Assembly: GCF_947259545.1 (NCBI RefSeq)
Contig: NZ_CAMYMK010000002.1
Location: 1,054,001-1,118,000 of the forward strand
Origin: an uncultured Marinobacter sp.
Lineage (GTDB): Bacteria; Pseudomonadota; Gammaproteobacteria; Pseudomonadales; Oleiphilaceae
Direction: 5' to 3'
DNA: 64,000 bases
Shown one piece after another: positions 52,377-63,040 of this stretch. The notes beneath the pieces are model-generated. The model saw nothing but the letters and a program-made list of their open reading frames with translations. It made no database searches and was not told the DNA's origin. How positions within the stretch are numbered: position 1 is the stretch's first letter; every line of letters begins with the position of its first letter. The translations under genes and the position numbers were made by a program.

Positions 52377-53537
52377 ATGACAAGTGACACCCTGCAAACA
52401 CCTGAAGACACTCTGATCCTGAAACGTCCCGGTAACACCGATCGCAATCTGAGGGCCTGGGACGCTGCCGATGAGTTTCTGCTGGAACAGGTGTTTGCCC
52501 ATTTAACGGAGGGGGCAGGGGAGAGAGTGCTGGTGGTGGACGACCAGTTTGGCGCGCTGACCCTGGGCCTCCGCCGATTCGAGCCTGTCACGCTTGCGGA
52601 CAGCGCCAGCCTGGCAGGGGCCCTGACTCTGAACGGGCCTGCCAACGGGGTGAGTCATGTAGCGGTCCCGGAAAGCTGGCTGGCGCCGCCTCAGGGACCC
52701 TTTGATGTCATTGTCATGCGCATTCCCCGCCAACTGGATTACCTGAGCTGGCTTCTGCGCTGGTCAAACGATGTATTGGCTTCGGATGGTGTGTTGATTG
52801 CCGGTGGTATGATCAAGCACCTGCCAGACCGGAGTGTTGAGGTGTTCAATGACCTGGTCCGGACAAAGCAGGTCTGTCCCGCCCGCAAGAAGGCCCGTGT
52901 GGTGGTGTGCCAACGGGGTGATCAGGGGCTGGGTGACTGGCAGGGGCAATGGAAGGGGTACTCGCTGGGTGATGGTGATCCCGATGTCAGCGGCCTCCCG
53001 GCTGTATTTGCGCGGGAGCGACTGGATATCGGAACCCGATTGCTGCTGCCGGACGTTCGCCGGGCGGCTGCCGCACTGCCGCCTGGAGCAAGAGTGCTCG
53101 ATCTTGCCTGCGGCAATGGGGTGCTGGGGCTGGAAGTATTGGGTGCGCAGCCGACGCTCAGCGTGGTATTCAGTGATGTGTCCAGTCAGGCGGTTGTCAG
53201 CTCAAAACACAATGTTGAGAGCGCATTTTCGGACGTTGATGTCTGTTTCTGTCATGCGGACGGCGTTCCCGAGAACGCAGGGAAGTTTGACCTTATCCTG
53301 CTTAACCCGCCCTTCCATGAGGGTGGCGTTGTGGGGGACCATATAGCACTGCGTCTGTTCCGGCAGGCCGCCCGGCATCTGGCAGCCAACGGCCAGCTGC
53401 TGATGGTTGGCAACCGGCATCTTGGTTATCACCGCAGTCTGAAGCGGTACTTTCCGGTGGTTACCCAGCTACAGGCCGATCCCCGATTCGTGGTGTTTTC
53501 GGCCCGCCATCAGTCCCTGGGAGCAGGGCGGTCGTAG
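52377..53537 (+). CDS. rlmG: 23S rRNA (guanine-1835-N2)-methyltransferase RlmG
   Basis: 386 aa from the ATG at 52377. Tandem methyltransferase-like domains as in RsmC; catalytic half has VLDLACGNGVLGLEVL and NPPFHEGG. Length matches RlmG (about 380). RsmC and RlmG are related; the assignment rests on size and on the sequence being distinct from the RsmC at 50680. Its end overlaps ribE on the other strand by 28 bases. Confidence 0.85.
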   Translation: MTSDTLQTPEDTLILKRPGNTDRNLRAWDAADEFLLEQVFAHLTEGAGERVLVVDDQFGALTLGLRRFEPVTLADSASLAGALTLNGPANGVSHVAVPESWLAPPQGPFDVIVMRIPRQLDYLSWLLRWSNDVLASDGVLIAGGMIKHLPDRSVEVFNDLVRTKQVCPARKKARVVVCQRGDQGLGDWQGQWKGYSLGDGDPDVSGLPAVFARERLDIGTRLLLPDVRRAAAALPPGARVLDLACGNGVLGLEVLGAQPTLSVVFSDVSSQAVVSSKHNVESAFSDVDVCFCHADGVPENAGKFDLILLNPPFHEGGVVGDHIALRLFRQAARHLAANGQLLMVGNRHLGYHRSLKRYFPVVTQLQADPRFVVFSARHQSLGAGRS

Positions 53538-54130
53538 CCCAGCCTGTCGAGGGTATCCACAATGGTCTGGGTCTGGCTGTCTATCTCGATATTGACCACC
53601 TCACCTTCCTGAATATCGCCGAATGTGGTGGCTCTCAGGGTCTCCGGGATCAGGTGGACGTTAAAGCGGTTGCCGGTAACCTCGCCAATGGTCAGGCTGG
53701 CGCCGTTGATGGCAATGTAGCCCTTCGGGAAAATGTACCTGGCCCAGGCCTCCGGCACTTCAAATTCAAGGGTGACGTTGTTCTCGGGCCGTTCGATGGA
53801 CGTCACAGTTGCGGTGGTGTGGACATGGCCTGACAGCAAGTGGCCGCCGATTTCATCGCCAATGCGCGCTGCCCGTTCGAAGTTCACTCTGTCGCCCTGG
53901 CTCAGCTTGCCCAGCGTGGTCAACCTAAGGGTTTCCTGCATGGCATCGAAGTACAGACAGTCACCTTCCTGACGGGTGACGGTAAGGCAGGCTCCGTTAA
54001 TGGAGACGGAAGCGCCAATCGCCACGCCTTCAAGCCGCTCCGTGGGGAGCCGGATAGCGTAAGTGTTGAGGCCTGGGGCCGTGGACACTTCCTGAATGGT
54101 GGCAACACCTTGAACAATGCCTGTGAACAT
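53510..54130 (-). CDS. ribE: Riboflavin synthase, alpha subunit
   Basis: 206 aa, two lumazine-binding repeats (MFTGIVQGVATIQEV ... SINGACLTV; then FPKGYIAINGASLTIGEV), the known internal duplication. Two 6,7-dimethyl-8-ribityllumazine give riboflavin. It is a lone rib gene here. The 5' side has a GCCGGCC/GGCCGGC hairpin (54150-54170) about 20 bases from the ATG, but no recognisable FMN riboswitch. Confidence 0.94.
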   Translation of the reverse strand: MFTGIVQGVATIQEVSTAPGLNTYAIRLPTERLEGVAIGASVSINGACLTVTRQEGDCLYFDAMQETLRLTTLGKLSQGDRVNFERAARIGDEIGGHLLSGHVHTTATVTSIERPENNVTLEFEVPEAWARYIFPKGYIAINGASLTIGEVTGNRFNVHLIPETLRATTFGDIQEGEVVNIEIDSQTQTIVDTLDRLGYDRPAPRD

Positions 54131-54313
54131 GGACTACCCTCATTGTGGGGCCGGCCAAGTCTGGGCCGGCGAAATACCGGGAAAGCATAGCGACCTGTTG
54201 TTGTGATGCCAAGGGGTTAAAGTTCACGGAAGTCGGTCGATACACAGGTAATGGATGACCCCACGAGGCCTGCTTGGCAGGCTGCAGGCTCACGATGTCT
54301 TTGGTAGAGGCTC

Positions 54314-55249
54314 ATGGCGGAAAACAGACAAACAGCGCAGGCCGAAGGGAATCCGGCACCGGGCGAGCCGGTATTACGGCAGGGGCGTGCGGCGGACCCC
54401 GTTCCTGCGGCCGGAGCTTTGAATGTCCCTGCCCGGGCAGCCGGTGCGACTCAGGCGGTCGGACAACGTGCACCCGGTCCGGAAAGCCGTGCAGCTGGCA
54501 CCACTCCCCAATCGGACTTCAAGGCAGACAATGCTGCTTCACCTCCTGCTGAGGAAACCCCCGATAATGAAGCCCCGGAGGCAGAGAGCTCAGAAGCTGT
54601 TGATCAGGCCAGGGCGGAATCTCTTCAACGCAAATTGCGGTTGATGCTCAAGCAATGTGATCGTGTTCTGCTGATGGATTTCGATATCCTTGCAATGTCC
54701 GGCTGGCCGGATAATTACTCCATGGCGAAGGCCAGGCGCAGCCGTGACCTTTGGCTGTTCAGTGCCCTGATAGCGGCGGTAATTTTTCTCAGCGGCCTCA
54801 CAGGCTTTATCCCTGCCTGGATTGCGGGTGGTGGTTTCGGCGCATTTGTGATCATTCTGATGTTGGGGGTGCCCGTCATTCGCCGTATCTATACCTCGCG
54901 CCCTTCCTATCTTGACCTCATCGTCAGGCGTCAGCAGTTGTTGCGGGATGCCAGAAAGCATATTGAGCATCTGGAAGGGAAAGAGGGTCTGGTCTGGCAG
55001 TGCGCTCGCATGGCGGAATTCAATCCCGCGTTACGTGCGCCACGATTCAGTGAGCTGTTGACACTATCGGAACATCGGACCCTGGCGCGAAGCATGACTC
55101 GCCGTGACTACATCCGCTTGTACCTGATTTATCTGCTGGAGGCGGAAAAAGGATACGACCGTGTCCAGCAAGCATTTCTGGATGGTAACCAGAAGGCTCT
55201 TGACCGGGGGTGGGCGTCAGTGGCGGCTTCTCCCGAGCAGAGAGCTTGA
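54314..55249 (+). CDS. Hypothetical membrane protein with disordered N-terminus
   Basis: 311 aa, not recognised. Residues 1-~100 are disordered (Ala/Pro/Gly/Glu-rich); ~100-128 is a helix with basic and hydrophobic residues; two membrane segments at about 146-165 and 168-189 form a hairpin; residues 195-300 are a basic helical domain with a coiled-coil look (RQQLLRDARKHIEHLEGKEG). The topology suggests a cytoplasmic N- and C-terminus. It precedes psrA by 60 bp. Confidence 0.75.
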   Translation: MAENRQTAQAEGNPAPGEPVLRQGRAADPVPAAGALNVPARAAGATQAVGQRAPGPESRAAGTTPQSDFKADNAASPPAEETPDNEAPEAESSEAVDQARAESLQRKLRLMLKQCDRVLLMDFDILAMSGWPDNYSMAKARRSRDLWLFSALIAAVIFLSGLTGFIPAWIAGGGFGAFVIILMLGVPVIRRIYTSRPSYLDLIVRRQQLLRDARKHIEHLEGKEGLVWQCARMAEFNPALRAPRFSELLTLSEHRTLARSMTRRDYIRLYLIYLLEAEKGYDRVQQAFLDGNQKALDRGWASVAASPEQRA

Positions 55250-55274
55250 CATGCCCGTGCCTCAAACGTATGTT
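55246..55274 (+). promoter_or_regulatory. psrA promoter
   Basis: TTGACA at 55246-55251, a 17-bp spacer, then TATGTT (55269-55274). The -35 is a full match. The -10 lies inside the operator pair, so PsrA binding would block RNA polymerase. Confidence 0.6.
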
Positions 55275-55289
55275 TCAAACAGACGTTTG
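55263..55289. promoter_or_regulatory. Two PsrA-type operators
   Basis: CAAACGTATGTTTC (55263-55276) and CAAACAGACGTTTG (55276-55289) each match the known Pseudomonas PsrA box (G/C)AAAC-N2-4-GTTT(G/C). They abut head to tail over the -10 region and the likely start site of psrA, consistent with autorepression. Confidence 0.8.
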
Positions 55290-55309
55290 CTAGAGGCACT
55301 GATAACAAT

Positions 55310-55984
55310 ATGGCTCAGTCTGATACCGTTGACCGCATCCTGGATGCCGCTGAGGAACTGTTTGCAGATCGTGGGTTCTCCGAAACCTCGCTGCGGATGA
55401 TTACCAGTAAGGCTAAAGTAAACCTTGCCGCAGTCAATTACCATTTTGGCTCAAAGAATGCGTTGATACATGCCGTGTTTGCCCGGTTTCTGACGCCCTT
55501 TTCCGCTACCCTGGAAACAGCGTTTGATGATCTGGAGGAGCGCTGTGACGGAAAACCGCCTACGCTGAACCAGACCTTATGGGCACTGACGGAAAGTGCC
55601 GTACGCATGCCTCAGCGCACCGACAAGGGTATTTCCATCTTCATGCGATTGCTCGGGCTTGCCTATACACAGTCTCAAGGCCATCTGCGCAAGTTTTTGG
55701 AGCAGGAATACAGCGAACCTTTCAGTCGTTTCATGAGGTTGTTGAAAGAAGCCACGCCGCAACTTTCGGCCGTGGATCGGTACTGGCGGATACAGTTCAT
55801 GCTCGGGGCCACCGCGTTCACCATGTCCAGTAGCGATGCGTTGCGGGATATTCTGGAGAATAAGCTTGGGGTGGAAACCTCGGTCCAGGAAATTGCGGCG
55901 CGCCTGGTGCCGTTCCTTGCAGCTGGCATGCAGGCGGAGGACACCATGCTGGTGCCATCCTTTGAGCAGGCACCAGTTGCCTGA
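55310..55984 (+). CDS. psrA: TetR family regulator PsrA
   Basis: 224 aa. The N-terminus (MAQSDTVDRILDAAEELFADRGF ... KVNLAAVNYHFGSKNAL) is very close to Pseudomonas PsrA, and the ligand domain SIFMRLLGLAYTQSQGHLRK also matches. PsrA binds long-chain fatty acids and controls beta-oxidation genes, its own gene and, in Pseudomonas, rpoS. The operators upstream agree with this. Pseudomonas has psrA near csiV, mfd and gap, as here. Confidence 0.92.
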   Translation: MAQSDTVDRILDAAEELFADRGFSETSLRMITSKAKVNLAAVNYHFGSKNALIHAVFARFLTPFSATLETAFDDLEERCDGKPPTLNQTLWALTESAVRMPQRTDKGISIFMRLLGLAYTQSQGHLRKFLEQEYSEPFSRFMRLLKEATPQLSAVDRYWRIQFMLGATAFTMSSSDALRDILENKLGVETSVQEIAARLVPFLAAGMQAEDTMLVPSFEQAPVA

Positions 55985-56043
55985 ATTGTCCTCTCTCGGT
56001 TAGGCTTCCGCACTGGTATCGTCCGTCGGGAGCTTAACTGCAG

Positions 56044-56550
56044 ATGAACTCGCCAGAGCGGGGCTATCCCCATCTCCACATCAGTATCGCCTCCCAGTCA
56101 CTGACGTTGATTGGCGCAGGCGGAGACCCCCTGCATCGGTTTCCGGTGTCCACCGCCCTGAACGGTCCGGGAGAGCAAGACGGCAGCGGTTGCACTCCCC
56201 GGGGCAGGCATTATGTCCGCGCTATGGTGGGTGGTGGGCAGCCTCAAGGCACGGTGTTCGTTGCCCGGCGCCCAACCGGTGAAATTTACACCCCCGAACT
56301 TGCGGCCCGCTACCCTGAGCGGGACTGGATTCTCTCCCGGATACTCTGGCTGTGCGGTTGTGAATCGGGTATAAACCGTGGCCCCGGCGTCGATAGTTTC
56401 CGACGTTTCATATACATTCACGGCACACCGGATACCGAACCCATGGGGCAGCCCAGATCCCATGGTTGCATTCGCATGCGCAATACGGACGTGATCAGGC
56501 TTTATGACCTGGTCTCCCCGGGCACTGCCGTTACTATTGAAGAATCCTGA
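56044..56550 (+). CDS. L,D-transpeptidase (YkuD family)
   Basis: 168 aa. Single YkuD domain with the catalytic SHGCIRM (His140, Cys142) and upstream His126 in YIHGTPD. Such enzymes make 3-3 peptide cross-links or attach lipoproteins to peptidoglycan. No signal peptide is visible at the N-terminus (MNSPERGYPHLHISI), which is unusual for a periplasmic enzyme. It follows psrA by 60 bp. Confidence 0.87.
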   Translation: MNSPERGYPHLHISIASQSLTLIGAGGDPLHRFPVSTALNGPGEQDGSGCTPRGRHYVRAMVGGGQPQGTVFVARRPTGEIYTPELAARYPERDWILSRILWLCGCESGINRGPGVDSFRRFIYIHGTPDTEPMGQPRSHGCIRMRNTDVIRLYDLVSPGTAVTIEES

Positions 56551-56606
56551 GGGTCGCGCCTGGTTGCGGCACAGTTGGCATTGATTATTTACCATTGAGG
56601 ACGCCC

Positions 56607-59309
<2,703 letters not shown>

Positions 59310-59362
59310 GGGCTGTACTCCACAATGTCTGTTGCTGTCGTTAGGTGGGCAGTGCCCGGTTT

Positions 59363-62300
59363 TCAGGGGGTCAACTGCCCGAGCATGTCGGAAATGCCAT
59401 CGAGTTTACCACTGGTTGAGTCATCCTTCAGCCGGAACCGAAAGCTATTGGCCCCTTCGAGCCGGTACTGGTCAGGAGCAGATTGCACTTTTTTAACCAG
59501 CACGAGAGGATCGACCGGCGTTGAGGCCCCAAACTCCAGTCTGGTCCATTCCTTACCGGCGTCGATTTTCACGATGCCGAGGGCCTCTGCCTTGAGCCTC
59601 AGCTCTGTCTGGCGAATCAGATTTTTGGCCGGATCCGGTAATAATCCGAAACGATCAATCATCTCAACCTGAAGTTCTTTTAATTCGTCTTTTTTGCTGA
59701 CACTGGCAATCCGTTTGTACAGCATCAGCCGGTTGTGCACATCCGGCAGGTAGTCATCCGGAATCAGTGCAGGGATGCGCAGGTTCATCTCCGTGCCATG
59801 ACTCAGGGGCAGCTCGGCGTTCGGGGTGCGTCCTTCGCGAATGGCGGTCACCGCCTCATCCAGCAACTGCATGTACAGGCTGAAGCCGATGGTTTCGATC
59901 TGACCACTCTGTTCCTCGCCCAGCAACTCGCCAGCGCCCCGAATTTCCAGGTCGTGGGTGGCCAGCATGAACCCGGCGCCCAGATCCTGGGCCTCGGAGA
60001 TGGCCTCCAGGCGCTTTTTCGCGTCGCTGGTGATGGAGCGGGGCGGCGGTGTCAGCAGGTAGGCGTAAGCTTGGTGATGCGATCGGCCAACCCGGCCCCG
60101 CAGCTGGTGCAACTGGGCCAGACCGAACTTGTCGGCCCGTTCGATGATGATGGTGTTGGCGCTGGGGATGTCGATACCGGTTTCCACGATGGTGGTGCAT
60201 ACCAGCACGTTGAAGCGCTTGTGGTAGAAGTCCGACATGATCTGCTCCAGTTCCCGCTCCCGCATCTGGCCATGAGCGACGCCCACCCGCGCTTCCGGAA
60301 TCAGCCTTCGCAGGTCTTCTGCAGTCTTCTGGATGGTGGCGACATCGTTGTGGAGGAAATATACCTGACCACCCCTCAGGATTTCCCGCAGGATGGCTTC
60401 CTTGACCATGGCGTCATCGCGCTGACGCACGAAGGTCTTCACAGACAGGCGCCGCGCCGGCGGCGTGGCGATGATAGACAGATCCCGCAGGTGGCCCATG
60501 GCCATGTTCAGGGTGCGGGGAATAGGCGTGGCGGTGAGCGTCAGCATATCCACTTCCGCCCGCAGCGCCTTGAACTTTTCTTTCTGCTGAACCCCGAAAC
60601 GGTGTTCCTCGTCGATGATCACCAGTCCCAGGTTCTTGAACTTCATGTCTCCCTGAAGCAGTTTGTGGGTGCCGATCACGATGTCTGCCTTGCCGCTTTC
60701 AATCGCTGCCATGGCCTTGCTGGTCTGGGTGCCGCTGCGGAAACGGCTGAGCAGTTCCACGTTGACCGCGGTGTCCGAGAAGCGATCGCGGAAAGATTCG
60801 TAATGCTGCTGTGCCAGCAGGGTGGTGGGCACCAGCACGGCGACCTGCTTGCCGGAGAACGTCGCCATGAATGCAGCGCGCATGGCCACTTCGGTTTTGC
60901 CAAACCCCACATCACCACAGACCAGCCGGTCCATCGGTCGTTCGCCGGTCATGTCCTCGAAGACGGACTCAATGGCAATCTGTTGATCCGGGGTTTCCTC
61001 GAACGGGAAACCGGCGGCGAAGGCGCGGTAGGCTTCCTTGGGGTCTTCGAAGGAAAAACCCTTGCGGGCCTCGCGGCGGGCGTAGACATCAAGCAGTTCG
61101 GCGGCAGTGTCGCGGATCTTCTCCAGGGCTTTCTGCTTGGCGTTACTCCAGCGCTCGGTGCCCAGCTTGTGGAGGGGCGCGTGTTCAGTATCTGAGCCGG
61201 TGTAGCGGGAAATCAGGTGGAGGCTGGAAACCGGGACGTACAGTTTTGAGCCCCCGGCGTATTCGAGCATCAGGAATTCGCTGGCGTCACCTTCAACGGT
61301 GATGGTTTCCAGGCCCTGGTAGCGGCCAACGCCATGGTCAATGTGAACCACGGGCGCACCGATGCGAAGCTCGGACAGGTCACGATACCCGGAATCGTCG
61401 ACTTCGGTGGGTTTTTCCCGGCGCCGGCGCTGCAACACGCGCTCTCCGAACAGGGCGGTCTCGGTGACCAGTGCCAGGTGCTCTTCTGGCAGCACCAGGC
61501 CCTGCTCCATGGGGGCAATGGTAATGCCCAGAGGGCAGTCCCGGTTCTCCAGGAATGTCTGCCAGCTGTCCAGGGTGGTCGGTTTCACGTTGTGATCGGC
61601 GAGATTGTCGATCAGCGCCTCCCGGCGACCGGACGACTCAGCGCACAGCAGTACGCGCCCACCAAATTCTTGGATAAACCGCTTCAGGCGTGCGGCGGGA
61701 TCTGCTGCACGACCGTCCATGGCGACATCGGGCAACTCGTCGGTACCGCAGTTTTCAGCGCCGGCGTTGCTTGCGGTGTTGGCTGTGATGGTGACCCGAG
61801 GAAAGCGCTTGAGCTGCCCGAACAGTTCGTCCTGCTGCAGGAAGAGTTCTGTCGGCGGCAGGATCGGGCGCAGACGGTCATGGCGTCGGTCCTCGTGCCG
61901 CGTCCGGGTCTCCGAATCAAAGTGGGCGATGGAATCGTTCAGCCCGTCTGCAGTGAAGACATGGGTGCCTTCGGGCAGGTAGTCGAACAGGGTCGCTGTT
62001 TGATCAAAGAACAGCGGCAGATAGTACTCGATGCCCGGAGGCGTGATGCCATGGCTGACATCCTGGTAAATCGGCGCGTCCTTGTCGGCGTTGGGGAAGT
62101 GCTCAAACCAGCGGTTGCGAAAGCCTGAACGAGCCTCTTTGTTCCACGGGAATTCGTTGGCCGGCAGCAGCTCGATCTTGTCGATTCGATCGATGGAACG
62201 CTGGGTTTCCGGATCGAAGGTGCGCAGGGTTTCAATTTCGTCATCGAAAAGGTCGATCCGGTACGGTTGCGTTGCACCCATCGGAAAAATATCCAGAATC

Positions 62301-62872
62301 GCGCCGCGGACGGCGTACTCGCCGTGTTCGTAGACGTTCTCGGTGTGGCGGTAGCCGGCAGATTCCAGTTGCAGGCGCCAGTCGTCTATGTCCAGTGTTT
62401 GGCCTACCTCCAGCAGTAAGGTATTGCCCTGCAGGTAATGGGCCGGCGGCAGGCGGTGCATCAGGGTGCGCGCCGGGACTACCAGCACCCCGTGCCAGGT
62501 CGAAGGCAAGCGGTGCAGGGTGCGGATCCGACGGGAGGTAATATCCTGGTGCGGCGAAAACAGGTCATAGGGGAGCGTTTCCCAGTCCGGGAGAGACAAC
62601 AGTTCAAGCCCGCTGCTGGTGATTGTCGTGCCGTCTTCTTCCGCGGGCAGGCCAAGGTAAAAGCGCATGGACTGTTCCAGGCGAATGGCCTCATCAGTGC
62701 TGCGGGTAATAACCAGTGTCAGGCCCTGATGCCGGTTCGCGCTCTCACAAATGGCCAGCGCATCGCTGCTGCCGTGCAATTGGCCCCATGTGCGATGGTC
62801 GGCCGGCTTCGCCGGAAATTCCGGCGCCACCAGGGCAGGGCGGGAGCGTAGTGAGGATGCACCGTCAGTCAT
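59363..62872 (-). CDS. mfd: Transcription-repair coupling factor Mfd
   Basis: 1169 aa. UvrB-like N-terminal domains (about 1-360), a degenerate middle domain, RNA polymerase interaction domain (about 495-580, GAPVVHIDHGVGRYQGL), a RecG-like translocase (Walker A CGDVGFGKTEVAMRAAF, DEEHRFGV, GRVGRSHHQAYAYLL) and a C-terminal TRCF domain (about 1010-1115). It removes stalled polymerase at lesions and recruits UvrA. Length is normal; the next gene, csiV, follows after 53 bp. Confidence 0.96.
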   Translation of the reverse strand: MTDGASSLRSRPALVAPEFPAKPADHRTWGQLHGSSDALAICESANRHQGLTLVITRSTDEAIRLEQSMRFYLGLPAEEDGTTITSSGLELLSLPDWETLPYDLFSPHQDITSRRIRTLHRLPSTWHGVLVVPARTLMHRLPPAHYLQGNTLLLEVGQTLDIDDWRLQLESAGYRHTENVYEHGEYAVRGAILDIFPMGATQPYRIDLFDDEIETLRTFDPETQRSIDRIDKIELLPANEFPWNKEARSGFRNRWFEHFPNADKDAPIYQDVSHGITPPGIEYYLPLFFDQTATLFDYLPEGTHVFTADGLNDSIAHFDSETRTRHEDRRHDRLRPILPPTELFLQQDELFGQLKRFPRVTITANTASNAGAENCGTDELPDVAMDGRAADPAARLKRFIQEFGGRVLLCAESSGRREALIDNLADHNVKPTTLDSWQTFLENRDCPLGITIAPMEQGLVLPEEHLALVTETALFGERVLQRRRREKPTEVDDSGYRDLSELRIGAPVVHIDHGVGRYQGLETITVEGDASEFLMLEYAGGSKLYVPVSSLHLISRYTGSDTEHAPLHKLGTERWSNAKQKALEKIRDTAAELLDVYARREARKGFSFEDPKEAYRAFAAGFPFEETPDQQIAIESVFEDMTGERPMDRLVCGDVGFGKTEVAMRAAFMATFSGKQVAVLVPTTLLAQQHYESFRDRFSDTAVNVELLSRFRSGTQTSKAMAAIESGKADIVIGTHKLLQGDMKFKNLGLVIIDEEHRFGVQQKEKFKALRAEVDMLTLTATPIPRTLNMAMGHLRDLSIIATPPARRLSVKTFVRQRDDAMVKEAILREILRGGQVYFLHNDVATIQKTAEDLRRLIPEARVGVAHGQMRERELEQIMSDFYHKRFNVLVCTTIVETGIDIPSANTIIIERADKFGLAQLHQLRGRVGRSHHQAYAYLLTPPPRSITSDAKKRLEAISEAQDLGAGFMLATHDLEIRGAGELLGEEQSGQIETIGFSLYMQLLDEAVTAIREGRTPNAELPLSHGTEMNLRIPALIPDDYLPDVHNRLMLYKRIASVSKKDELKELQVEMIDRFGLLPDPAKNLIRQTELRLKAEALGIVKIDAGKEWTRLEFGASTPVDPLVLVKKVQSAPDQYRLEGANSFRFRLKDDSTSGKLDGISDMLGQLTP

Positions 62873-62969
62873 GGGTGTTTGTCTTCTCCTGCAGTTGAAG
62901 TCCGGGGCGGCGAGGCGCGTATTCTACCGGTCGCAGGGGTGGCTGTCATGGTTGGGGTGTCGGCAGTAT

Positions 62970-62998
62970 TTGCGGTCTGGCCTTTTAAATTGGATAAT
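62970..62998 (+). promoter_or_regulatory. Promoter candidate for the GAPDH gene
   Basis: TTGCGG (62970-62975), a 17-bp spacer and GATAAT (62993-62998), in the divergent region between mfd and the GAPDH gene. A start near 63005 gives a ~36-nt leader with AGAGG before the GTG. Confidence 0.5.
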
Positions 62999-63040
62999 AT
63001 GCGCCCAACTTTTCCAAGTGCCAACTGCAGAGGTTCAAGC

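Noticed and set aside
54131..54313. FMN riboswitch upstream of ribE
   Set aside because: A hairpin exists near the start, but the conserved RFN-element sequences and multi-stem layout were not found on either strand.
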